Assembly: GCA_029891385.1 (NCBI GenBank)
Contig: CM057228.1
Location: forward strand, 136,427,475 to 136,491,474
Length of the DNA: 64,000 nt
Origin: Erythroxylum novogranatense
Taxonomy: Eukaryota; Streptophyta; Magnoliopsida; Malpighiales; Erythroxylaceae
Reading direction: 5' to 3'
Shown here: one piece after another, positions 34,643 through 47,300 of the stretch
Numbering within the stretch: the stretch's first letter is position 1
How the letters are laid out: each line of letters opens with the position of its first letter
The notes under the pieces: model-generated
The model's database searches: none
What the model saw: only the letters and a program-made list of their open reading frames with translations
Told to the model about the DNA's origin: nothing
Program-made: the position numbers and the translations under genes

Positions 34643-35120
34643 TGAATTATATTCCTTTTTATAAATCATAAAATTTTGAATTGGAGAACTCTTCCAAAAT
34701 TAATTTATGATTTAAATTACTTTTAAAATGATATAAATATTTTAATAAAACAAAATTGATTTTGCATTTCTTCTATTGTAGTTTATATCACGCATAAGTG
34801 TAATATTGAAAATAAGTATTGAATTTAAAATTTTAAAACTAGAATTTAAATTAAAATTTTCTAAGTTAAATATTCTTGACTGTATTTAAATATTTATGTT
34901 TAATTAATTTTACGATTTAATTACATATAGTTTAATACATTTTTTTTTGCGTTTTGGGTTGGGCCGATCGAAGATTGGGTGCTCTGAATTTATTTCCGAG
35001 AATAGCCCCGGTATTGCCTGCTATTTACGAAAGCTTCAAGCTCCAATGACTATTAACTAAAACCGTAGCGGACTCCGGGAAAAGAAAAGTATTCGAACAA
35101 ATAAAGTGGAAAAGAGCAGC

Positions 35121-35129
35121 TATTTAAAG
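35121..35129 (+). promoter_or_regulatory. Possible TATA box of the ALDH22A1-like gene
   Basis: TATTTAAAG about 260 bp before the ATG at 35386. The leader after it is pyrimidine-rich with CGCCG-type runs. Confidence 0.35.
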
Positions 35130-35385
35130 CCGAGTTTATGAGGAAGCTTTTTGAATTTAAGTGCCCCTCTCTTGTTACTCGAGCTTTGCAGAATATTCCC
35201 TCTGAGCTAGAAGAGAGACGAAATTAAGACAACGCTCTTGCGCGCGCTTTCATTTTCCTCCCAACACTAACCGTCTCACTCTAGAATCCGATCCATTTAC
35301 GAGCTTTGTTCCGTTGAAGCTCTAGGAAACGCCGCCTTTGCCGTCGCCGCCTCCGCCTCTGCGTCGGAATTTTCATTTCTGTGAG

Positions 35386-38300
35386 ATGTCGTTTTGGTGG
35401 CCGCAGATCGTTCTCGCTCTCGCTTATGCTATCTGTCGTTTCCTGTTGATGCTTATCCCTCCGAATGTGCCTTCCATTGACGTCGACGCCTCCGATGGTG
35501 AGTCGAAGTATATAATGTAAGTTTACTGCCTTATCATTGAGTATGGTATCTGCCACATTATTGAGTATGGTCCATTTTACCTTAACCCTACCACTACATG
35601 CTGTTGCCCATTTACCCAAGCCTTTAGTCTCGATGATGGTCAGAGACAGGTATGCAGTGGGATTATATAGTTGGTCCTTCCCTATCCTCGCCAAGCATCT
35701 TCTGCACCATCTCTGTTGCTTAAGGAAGAGGATAGAAAAACTCAGATCTTCATCAACACGTTCAGATCTACAGTGGAGGTAATGGCTGGAGGTAAAATTA
35801 TTCCTTGTCTTCCGCTGCTGTTTGTTTACATATATATATTACGGTGATATATATATGTTGATTAATGCACGTGTTTTATACGTTATGTTTGTATGAAATG
35901 CATGCTTGAATTTTACATTTGGTATCAGAGCCTATTTCTGCCTCTGTCTTGCCATATATCTGATGAAAAACCACCGAAGGTTTTTCCTCTGTTTTCCTCT
36001 GTTTTCTGGGTTGTGTTTTCTGCCGAAATTGTTTGTGTTGAGGGTGTTGATTTTTTCAACGTTTTGGCCCTCATTGAGACGTTAAACTTGTTTTGTCGTC
36101 ATCCTTGGTGCACTCGACGTCGTCTGGGCCGTGAAGGAGTAGGTGGAACGACAACCGTATGAAGAGCTTCGGACGTCGTCACTCGGGAGGCGCTGCATGG
36201 TCGACTGTTCGACCTCTCGAACGTTCCGCGTCGTCGGCGTCGTATCAACGCCGACGTCCGTGCGAGCTCCGGCGTCCTCCTGTGGCCTGGAGCATCGGGG
36301 CTCCGTCTGCTCCAGCCGGGTCACGCCCGACCCGGCTGGAGGTTGAAGACGACCCCTTTTTCGTTTTTTCAATTTTTTTTTTAATATCAGATGGGCTTGA
36401 GCTTATGGATCCAGTTATGTTAATTGCTTTTGGGTCTTTAGTTTTGGGCTTGAGCTTGTGGATCCAGCCTTTGGTCTTAATGTGTTATTACTGTTGGGCT
36501 TGGACTTGGGTTTGATTTATAATTTCCAGATCCAACTTTAAATCCTTTAGGTTTGATTTATTTTAGTCTTGGGCTTTTATTTTCAGATCCAATATTTTTT
36601 TATTATTTCTTTTAATTATGCATGCCTTATTATTAACATTTAATTTTATGACATGCATATACTAATTATTTAATTTTGCACAAATTACATGTGATTAATT
36701 GTCAATTTTGTATGTATAAATTCATGATTATTATACATGCAAACTTAGATTAATTATTTTGTGCATTATTATTTAATTTATTTATTGTTAATTTTGCACA
36801 AATTATGTGTGATTAATTGCAAATTTTGTGTGTATAAATTCATGATTATTATACATGCAAAATTGTGTTAATTATTTTGTGCATTATTATTAAGTTCATG
36901 TATTTGCATTATTTATGACATGCAAATATTTAGGCTTTAATTTAAAGCTTACAATAATGTTAGTGATCATATGATTTTAATTAATTGGGAGTAGCCACAA
37001 GATCTCAAATTAATTTTAATTATATATTTAGCTTAAGATCACATTAATACATAAATTGTAATTAATCGTATGTGATATAATAAAATCTACCCACATGAAT
37101 TTTATTATATTTATATGATTAATTAGGATAAAATATCGGATTATATTTCTTAATTACCCACAGGAATTAAGAAAAGGAACATAATTCTATAGTTTTATCA
37201 TAACGTTTCAGATGACTTTAATTGAGTAATTCTTTAGCCCACAGGCAAGTATTATGTCACTAGAGTCATCTATTAAATACATGATTTACATTGGTAAATT
37301 ATGAATTATTATGGGCCTCGACATATATATAACGAGCATATACTTTATCTCTCAATTTGCAGCTACTAATATTCAATGTGATATTCCCGAATTAAGAGGT
37401 GACAATTATAAAGTTTGGAAGGAGAGAATTCTGCTTCATTTAGGCTGGATAGATATAGACTATGTTATTCGGAAAACCGAACCTCCAAGTACGACTGAGA
37501 CCAGCACTTCAGAAGCTATTGCTCTTTATGACAAATGGGAGAGATCTAACCGTCTCTCCGTAACTTTCATAAAGACCAAAATTTCTGCTGGCATTCGTAG
37601 TTCAGTTGATCAGCATAGTGATGTGAAAGATCTATTAAAGGCCATTGATGAGCAATTCGCTACATCCGACAAGGCCCTAGCCAGCACTTTAATTATGCAG
37701 TTGTCATCGTTAAGGCTCACTAGAATCAAAGGGGTACGTGATCATATAATGCGTATGAGGGACATAACGGCTCAATTAAAAGCGTTGGAATGTACCATAT
37801 CGGAATCTTTCCTAGTGCATTACATTCTATGCACGTTACCTCAACAATACGGTCCCTTTAAGATATCCTATAACACACATAAGGATAAGTGGTCAATCAA
37901 CGAATTGTTGACCATGTGTGTACAGGAGGAGGAGCGGTTGTTGATGGAAGATGGTGAAAGGGTCAATTTGACCGTTTCAAGTGGAAAGAAGAGGCAGGAC
38001 GATGCCAAGAGCAAGGGAAAGGGCAAAGTTACGCCTCAAGCCGAAATAAAGAAGCCGTCAAAGTGTTTCTTCTGTAAAAAGAGGGGACACATAAAGAAAG
38101 ACTGCACCAAATGGAAGGCCTGGCTCGTGAATAAAGGTACTCATGTTTCATTTGTTTGTTATGAGTCTAATATGGTTAATGTTCATCACAACACATGGTG
38201 GATTGATTCTGGTTCTACAATCCATGTTTCGAATACCTTACAGGGTATGCAAAACCTAAGGAAGCCGGTGGGAAGTGAACAAGTCATATATTTAGGAAGC

Positions 38301-41300
38301 AAGACGAGTTCACATGTGGAAGCCATCGGGACCTGCAGTTTGGTTTTGAGTAGTGGTTTTGTGTTGTATTTGGATAAGACCTTTTATGTACCAAATTTCT
38401 CTCGAAATTTGATTTCTGTATCCAGACTTGTACCATTTGGTTTTTCCTTTAACTTTTCGGATTCTGGTTTCAGCTTATCTCATGAATCAAAAGTTATTGG
38501 TTATGGTACATTATCTGATGGTCTTTATTCCCTACAGTTACAACATAATGATGCATATAATTCGATGCATGTCACTTGCGGCTTAAAACGATGTGTTGTG
38601 AATGAAGAATCCTCATGTTGTGGCACCGTAGATTGGGACATATCTCCATTGAGAGAATTAGCGATTAGTAAATGAAGGAGTACTCAAGATGCTTTGGATT
38701 TTCTTGATTTTGAGACTTACGTAGATTGTATTAAAGGTAAACAAACTAACAATTCTAAAAGGGTGCCAAGAGGAGTACAAACATATTAGAAATCATACAT
38801 ACAGATATTTATTGTCGGATCTGGATGCAAATAGTCCAAATATTTTATCACCTTCATTGACGACTATTCACGATTTATGTATCTCTACTTACTTCGTTCT
38901 AAGGATCGAAACTTTGGATGCCTTTAAAATTTTTAAAAGGTCAAGTGGAGAATCAATGTGAAAAAGCGATTAAAGTCGTGAGGTCGATCGAGGTGGAGAG
39001 TACTACGGTAGATACACTGAAAGTGGACAAGCACCTGGTCCCTTTGCGAAGTTTCTTCAGGAACATGAGATTGTTGCCCAGTACACCATGCCTGGTTCTC
39101 CGGATCAGAATGGTGTAGCAGAAAGAAGAAACCGAACTTTAATGGACATGGTGTGAAGTATGAGGAGTACTACAAAACTTCCTCAATTCATGTGGACAGA
39201 AGCTCTAAAGACAGCTGTGTATATATTAAATCGGGTTCCAACCAAAGCTGTCTCAAAGACACCTTTTGAGATGTTTAAGGGTTGGAAACCGAGTCTGAGG
39301 CATATACGCGTTTGGGGATGCCCGTCTGAAGTGAGAATTTACAACCCACAGGAGAAGAAACTAGACCCAAGGACCATTAGTGGGTATTTCATTGGATATG
39401 TTGAAAGGTCTAAAGGGTATAGGTTCTATTGTCCATCTCACAGCACTAGAATCGTGGAATCAAGAAATGCAAAATTTTTGAGAATGACTTGATCAGTGGG
39501 AGTGATCATTTTCAAGACATAGGGTCTGAAAGTGGCCATGATGAAGCTCAACCCTCTGGTTCAGGATCAATTGATTGTCATTCACACCCTCAAAGTCAAA
39601 TGGGTGTAGGACAATCGATTCATGAGTTCCATTTTTGTTACCACTAATCCAGTGGATCCAGTTGTAAATGAGGAACAACCAGAAATTGTTGAGCAACCAG
39701 TTGAACAACAGGTTGAGCAACAAGTTCCTCCTGAGGATAGTAATACAACATTAAGGAGATCTACTAGGATTAGACGGTCAGCAATACCTAGTGATTACAT
39801 AGTGTATCTGCAAGAGTCAGATTACAACGTTGGAGCCGAAAATGATCCTGAAACGTTTTCACAAGCTATGAGTTCTAAGGAATCGGACTTGTGGTACAAT
39901 GCTATGAAGGATGAGATGAATTCTATGGTGTTTAATCAAGTCTGGGATCTTGTTGAGTTGCCACATTGTGTGAAACCCATTGGATGTCGATGGGTATTTA
40001 AGACAAAGAAAGACTCACGTGGCAACATTGAGAGACATAAAGCAAGACTTGTTGCTAAAGGATTCACTCAGCGGGAAGGAATCGACTACACGGAGACATT
40101 TTCTCCTGTATCCAAGAAAGATTCACTTCGTGTAATCATGGCATTAGTAGCTCATTTTGATCTTGAGTTACATCAAATGGATGTGAAAACGGCGTTCCTC
40201 AATGGTGAACTAGAGGAAGAGGTTTACATGAAACAACCTGAAGGATTCTCCTCTAGTGATGGTGAGCATTTAGTCTGTAAGCTGAATAAATCCATTTATG
40301 GGTTAAAACAAGCCTCCCGACAGTAGTATTTCAAATTTCATGAGGTTATCACTTCATTCGGTTTTGAAGAGAATCTCATGGATCAGTGTTTATACCAGAA
40401 GGTCAGTGGGAGTAAAACTTGTTTTCTTGTGTTATACGTGGATGACATTTTGCTTGCAACTAATGATAAGGGTTTGCTATATGAGGTGAAGCAATTTCTC
40501 TCAAAGAATTTTGATATGAAAGATATGGGTGAGGCATCTTATGTCATTGGCATTAAGATCCATAGAGAAAGATCTCGAGGCATTTTGGGTTTGTCTCAAG
40601 AGACCTATATTTACAAAATTTTAGAGAGATTTCGGATGAAAGATTGTGCACCAAGTGTAGCTCCCATTGTCAAGGGTGATAGATTCAATTTGAATCAATG
40701 TCCGAAAAATGACTTTGAGCGGGAACACATGAAGAACATTCCATATGCTTCAGCTGTAGGAAGCCTTATGTATGCTCAGGTCTGCACTCGACCTGACATT
40801 GCATATGCTGTTGGAGTATTAGGAAGATATCAGAGTAATCCAGGTATTGATCCTTTGGAAAGTCGCAAAGAAAGTTTTGAGATATCTGCAGGTACAAAGG
40901 ACTATATGCTCTTATGCATTTAACCGAGAACTTGGAAGTAGTTGGATACTCCGATTCAGACTTTGTTGGCTGCATTGATTCAAGAAAATCAACATCCGGT
41001 TATATTTTCATGCTAGCCTGTGGAGCTGTATCTTGGAGGAGTGCCAAGCAGACCCTGATTGCTACTTCCACTATGGAGGCTTAGTTCGTCTCACGTTTCG
41101 AGGCCACCTCGCATGGTGTATGGTTGAAGAGTTTCATATCTGGGCTCAGAATTGTTGATTCAATTTCTAAGTCATTAAAGTTATATTGCGACAATACTGC
41201 TGCGGTCTTTATGGCTAAAAATAACAAGAGTGGAAGTCGAAGCAAACATATCGACATTAAGTATTTAGCCATAAGAGAACGTGTTAAGGAAAAGAAAGTT

Positions 41301-44300
41301 GTCATAGAGCACATTAGCACTGAGTTGATGATTGCGGATCCTTTAACTAAAGACATGCCACTTAAGCAATTTAAGGATCACGTAGTGCATATGGGACTTG
41401 GTTCTACAATGTGATTTATTGTATATTTGTTGATTCAATGAAACTCTTATTCAGTTTGATATTTTCTCATAAATGTTGTGTACACATATTTATTGGTTTT
41501 GAGAAATGTCATTTAATTTGGACCTAGAATAAACATATGGTTTATTCATTAAGTTAACGGGTAAGTAATGAGAAATTTTTGTATATGTAATACATGGAAG
41601 ATACTACTCACTATCAGAGGACCTATCGCCATGATTCATATATTTAATTTCTTGTTATTTGTTGTGGTTTTGGGATAAATGGACCAAGTGGGAGAATGTA
41701 AGTTTACTGCCTTATCATTGAGTATGGTATCTGCCACATTATTGAGTATGGTCCATTTTACCTTAACCCTACCACTACATGCTGTTGCCCATTTACCCAA
41801 GCCTTTAGTCTCGATGATGGTCGAGAGGCAGTATGCAGATGGGATTATATAGTTGGTCCTTCCCTATCCTCGCCAAGCATCTTCTGCACCATCTCTGTTG
41901 CTTAAGGAAGAGGACAGAAAAACTCAGATCTTCATCAACACGTTCAGATCTACGGTGGAGGCAATGGCTGGAGGTAAAATTATTCCTTGTCTTCCGTTGC
42001 TGTTTGTTTACATATATATATTACGGTGATATGTATATGTTGATTAATGCATGTGTTTTATACGTTATGTTTGTATGAAATGCATGCTTGAATTTTACAT
42101 ATAATTCGTGATGTTACAGTGTTTTGGTAGACTTTATGTTTGTTTACGTGTGTAAATCAGGAATTTGTATTTGTAGGTGTGCGAGAGTAATGATTTTACT
42201 TTTTTGATTTCTTTTTCTTTTGTGACAGTTTTAGAAAGAAATCAAACACAGGAGGACAGTTTTATTTATGTAAGTTCTAAATTGCTTCGCGGCTGCTTGA
42301 TTTTATTTCAGTTTTTCCATATATATATAGAGATCTGTATTTTGACTTGCCTTGATAAAGAAAAAGCAATGCATGTATGATTTGTAGTTGACTGTAAGTG
42401 TTTGCCTGTTTGGAGAGCAAAACTAGAAGCTGTTTATTTTAGCTCGAGTAAAGCATTGTAATGTGGATGATAGAAGCTGCCTATCAGTGTGAATCTCATG
42501 TTAGTTTGCAGATTTGAAACTTCGTAATTTATAGATTCGTCCATCCTTTTCATTTCAATTTTCACATGCATAGAATTTGTGTGCTGATTTCTACGTGTTT
42601 GATGCGCAGATACCTCCAAAAGGAAGGACGCAACAATCTGACAAAATAATTCAGTGCTATGAACCTGCAACTATGAAATACTTGGGATATTTCCCTGCCT
42701 TGTCACCTGCTGAGGTTAGGGGATGATGAGTGTGTAGAGATGCAATAAGGATGTATGGTTGAACACATGTATTTGTAAGATTGCTAACTCCTGTTCATGA
42801 AATTATGGATGATACTTGGCAGGTCAATGAGCGTGTTGCACAAGCAAAAAAGGCTCAGAAAATATGGGTAAAAAGTAGTTTCAAGCAAAGACGACAATTC
42901 TTGAGGATACTTCTCAAGTACATTATTGAACACCAAGAGCTTATATGCGAGTAAGAATGTATTCTTCATAATCATTATGATGAGAGCTTTGGAAGTTGAT
43001 TTTTACATCAAAACTTCACAGTGTTTACTAAGATCTAGGTCTCTAGTTGTGCACAGGCATTAGAAATGGAATTGAATGAAATGATTCAAGACAATGGAAG
43101 TGATGAGTTGAGATCATTGGGGTTATCGTGTTTCCAAGTTTTGGGGACTTCAGGTTCAACAATTCTACTTATGTTAGGAAGGGAATGGGATTGGGCATTT
43201 CCATATACATGTGTTTTATGCATTTTTCATTGATGAGTCTTTTACTGCTAGATTTTGGTTTGTGTCCAACATTTCTTTTTCCATTTTGATTAGAGTCTCT
43301 TCACGTGATATTGGGAAGACTATGGTAGATGCCTCCTTTGGGGAAATAATGACGACATGTGAGAAGATCACTTGGCTTCTTGCTGAGGGTGAAAAGTGGC
43401 TGAAGCCAGAATACAGGTACATGTATCCATCCTTGTACTCTTTTGCTCTTCTTTTCCTCTCTCTTTTTTCTCAATCTATGCGTATAAATTTCCATTATCT
43501 TCCAAGAGGCAAATAGAATGCCTTATAAATGGAATTGTTTTGGTCATAGTTTTACCTGCATGCTGTTGACATGGTATGTAGTTATGTACTTCTGGCAAAC
43601 ACTATGAATAACAAGCTTCAACTGATTATGTACTTTGTTTACAGTTTAATGTTATGTAGCACGGATACGGCAAAATGGAGCGGTGTCCATGTCGGACACC
43701 CACTGACACGCGGTGGACACGTGCCCGACATGTGTCCATACGTGTCTGAATTAAAAAATAATTTTTTTCAGCTCTAACACGGCTCTGACATGTCTAGAGA
43801 CCGCTCGGACACGACTTAATGGAATATATGCTCCATATTTTTTTAGAGGGGCTTATAAAGTATCAAATATGTATGAACCATCAAGATATTGGAAGTCTTG
43901 AAACACATCAATCAATATATTGATTGACGTGTTTCAAGACTTATATATATATATATATATATGTCGTGTCCATGTCCACTAAATTTTAGAAGTTGGTGTG
44001 TCCCCGTGTCCGTGTCTTGTCACATGTCCATGTCCGTGTCTGTGTTTCTTAGGTTTAATGTATTAGTAATTTCTCATAATGTGCAGATTTTCAATTGTGC
44101 TAAGGTAATCAATGTGTTTTATTATAAATCCTACATTATTAAGAATTTATCTATGCTTCTAGATCTTCGGGAAGGTCAATGCTTCACAAGAAAGCTAAGG
44201 TGGAGTTTCATCCTCTAGGAGTCATTGGTGCCATTGTTTCATGGAACTACCCTTTTCATAATATCTTCAATCCTATGTTGGCAGCAGTCTTTTCAGGAAA

Positions 44301-47300
44301 TGGTATTGTAATTAAGGTACCTGAGACTGGATATGTTATTTGGAAGCTGAATGTACTTTTATGGCCTACTGGTCATTTAGCATTGTCATGAATAACACTT
44401 ATCATGCTTTTGTGTCCACATTGTGACTCTATGATTTTGTTACCCATTAGTATCGAGTTATTAGAGAGTTACATTCTTGAAAGTACAGGTGTCAGAGAAT
44501 GCGAGTTGGTCTGGATGTTTCTATTTCCGTATTATTCAAGCTGCTCTTGGTGCTGTGGGAGCTCCTGAGAATCTGGTTGATGTGATAACCGAGTATTCTG
44601 ATAGGAAACCGATATAGAGATTGTATTATTACTGTATCAGTAGGTACAATAAGGAATACCTCCTGGAAAGTTGATCTTCCCAGGCCAATGCAATAGCAGT
44701 ATCTTAATTCCAGAAAATAATCATCCCCTCTCCCTGCTATACAGTTCTGCCTATAATCCTCCTTTCCCCCTCTGCGTACACAATCTCTCACTATAACCAA
44801 CTCATAACCAACTATCTACGTGGCATGTGCCCCCTTTCCCATCTTACCCCTACGAATGTAGGTTTGGATGGGCTTAGTGGGTTGATTAATATTAACACTA
44901 GTAGCAGGCTGGGTGCTAACAATTTCCTCCTCTTGAAGCACCTTGTCCTCAAGGTGAGTGGAGGGATATTGACCCTTAATGTATTCAGCATCCTCCCAAG
45001 TTGCCTCTTCTGCTGGCTTATCTTTCCACCGTATGAGCCACTGAAGTATACTGCTCCCTTTGGACTTAGATAATCGTGAAGCTAAAATCGCCTCTGGTTC
45101 AGCCATGTTACTCTGATCTATCTCCATCCCTTGTGGAAGGGTGTGCTCCACTGAATGGTTGCCCACAGCCCTCTTCAATTGTGAGACATGAAAAACCGGA
45201 TGAACCTTAGATGAGGGAGGTAATTGCAGCCTATAAGCTACCTGTCCCACTCTCCCAATTATCTTAAAAGGTCCATAGTAACGTGCTGCCAATTTAGGGC
45301 AGATCCTCCTCGCAACTGTAATCTGCCTGTGGGGTCTTAATTTAACAAAGACTAAATCACCCACCTGAAAGGACACTTCCCTTCTATGAATATCAGCTGA
45401 TTTCTTCATCCTAGATTGTGCTCTCCATAAGTTGTGCTTGAGTTGGCGAAGAGCTTCATCTCTATCAACTAAAGCAAGAGCTACTGATTCCACTTAAGTC
45501 TCTCCTTGAGTGAAATGTAGCAAAGTAGGAGGGAGACGACCATATACAATCTCAAAAGGAGTTCGCCCCGTCGAAACATGATAATTTGTGTTATAACAAT
45601 ATTCGGCCCATGTAACCCAATTAGACCAATGTTTAGGCTGTTCAGAAGTGAAGCAACGGAGATAAGTTTCTAGGCCTCTGTTGACCACTTCGGTCTGGCC
45701 ATCCGTTTGAGGATGGTAAGATGAACTCATCTTCAAGGTCGTCCCTTGTAAGTTGAACAACTCCTTCCAGAAATTGCTAGTAAAAAGTGGATCTCTATCA
45801 CTTATAATGGAGCTAGGAACCCCATGTAGCCTCACAATGTCACGGATAAAAACTTCAGCCACAGTCTTAGCCGTGAATGGATGCTTGAGAAGTGAAAAAT
45901 GAGCATATTTGGATAAACGATCAACTACCACCAGAATTACCTCATAGCCTTGGGACTTAGGAAGTCCAGTAATGAAGTCCATGGAAATTTCCTCCCAAAT
46001 CAGATGTGGGATAGGCAAAGGCTGAAGTAGACCTGCTGGAGACATAGCCAAGTATTTATGTTTCTGACAAACAGCACACTCACGCACGAATTTTTGGACA
46101 GCAGCCCTCATTCTTAACCAAAACAGTCCTCCAGCCAATCTTTTGTAAGTTTTTAAAAAACCAGAGTGCCCTCCTGAAGGAAAAGCGTGATACTCTTGCA
46201 AAATTTGAGGGATGAGCACTGAGGAAGCTGAGAGTACCAATCTGTGTTTATAAAACAACAAATCCTCCCTGAAGTGGAAATTAGGTTTAGAACTAGGATC
46301 TGACATTAGTGCTGTCATAAAGGAATGTAAGACTGAATCCTCTTTGAGCTCTCTCTGAACTACATCCAAATCAAGCCAAAAGGGTGCTGAAATTGCTGAA
46401 AATAACAGCTTGTCATCTTCCACCCTTGATAAAGCATCTGCTGCCCCATTTTGTTTTCCCGGTCGATAGATTACTTCAAAATCCAATCCCAACAGCTTAG
46501 CTTGCTAGCATTGTTGATCTATGGAAGGTATTCGCTGATCCAACAAGTGCTTTAAGCTTTTATGGTCGGTGTAGACCTTAAAATGCCTTCCGATCAAGTA
46601 GTGCTTCCAATGCTGAATAGCCATAACCACTGCCATAACGTCCTTCTCATAAACAGATTTAGCATAGGTCGATTCAGCCAAAGCCTTGCTGAAAAAAGCC
46701 ACTGGACGACCTTCTTGCACCAGGATTGCCCCTAACCCTCTCCCTGAAGCATCACATTCAAGGGAAAATTCCTTGGCAAAATTAGGCAAGGCCAAGACAG
46801 GTGCTGAGGTCAACTTCCTCTTCAATTCTTCAAAGGCTTCTTGAGCCTCATTACTCCAACTAAAGCCATCCTTCTTAGTAAGTTCTGTGAGAGGTTTAGC
46901 AACCTTTCCATAATCTTTTACAAACTTTCTGTAATACCCAGTAAGACCTAGGAAACCCCTCACTCCCTTGACACATTTAGGTATAGGCCATTCCAAAATA
47001 CTTTGGATCTTTGAAGGATCCATTGACACACCTTCAAAAGAGATGGTATGACCTAGGTAATCCACCGAATTCTGCCCAAATGTGCATTTCTTTTGGTTGG
47101 CCACCAACTGATTATCCAACAGCAGCTGTAATACACAAACCAGATGCTCCATATGCTCATCCCAATCTGCACTATAAATCAGAATATCGTCAAAGAAAAC
47201 TAAGACGAATTTCCGTAAGAAAGGCTTAAAAATAGAGTTCATGGTAGCTTGGAAAGTAATCGGAGCATTCATGAGGCCGAAGGGCATAACCAGATACTCA

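Larger units (their letters stand above)
35516..42099 (+). mobile_element. Ty1/Copia retrotransposon C in ALDH intron 1
   Basis: A complete 6584-bp element in sense orientation with LTRs 35516-35917 and 41697-42099, TATAA duplicated at 35511-35515 and 42100-42104, an initiator-Met primer site, a purine tract and gag-protease-integrase-RT-RNase H order. Stops and frameshifts in integrase, RT and RNase H make it non-autonomous. The insertion point is 18 bp after the intron 1 donor. Lineage not assigned. Confidence 0.95.

Noticed and set aside
35281..35694. 137-codon minus-strand frame
   Set aside because: Antisense of ALDH exon 1 and its leader, running into the Copia C LTR.
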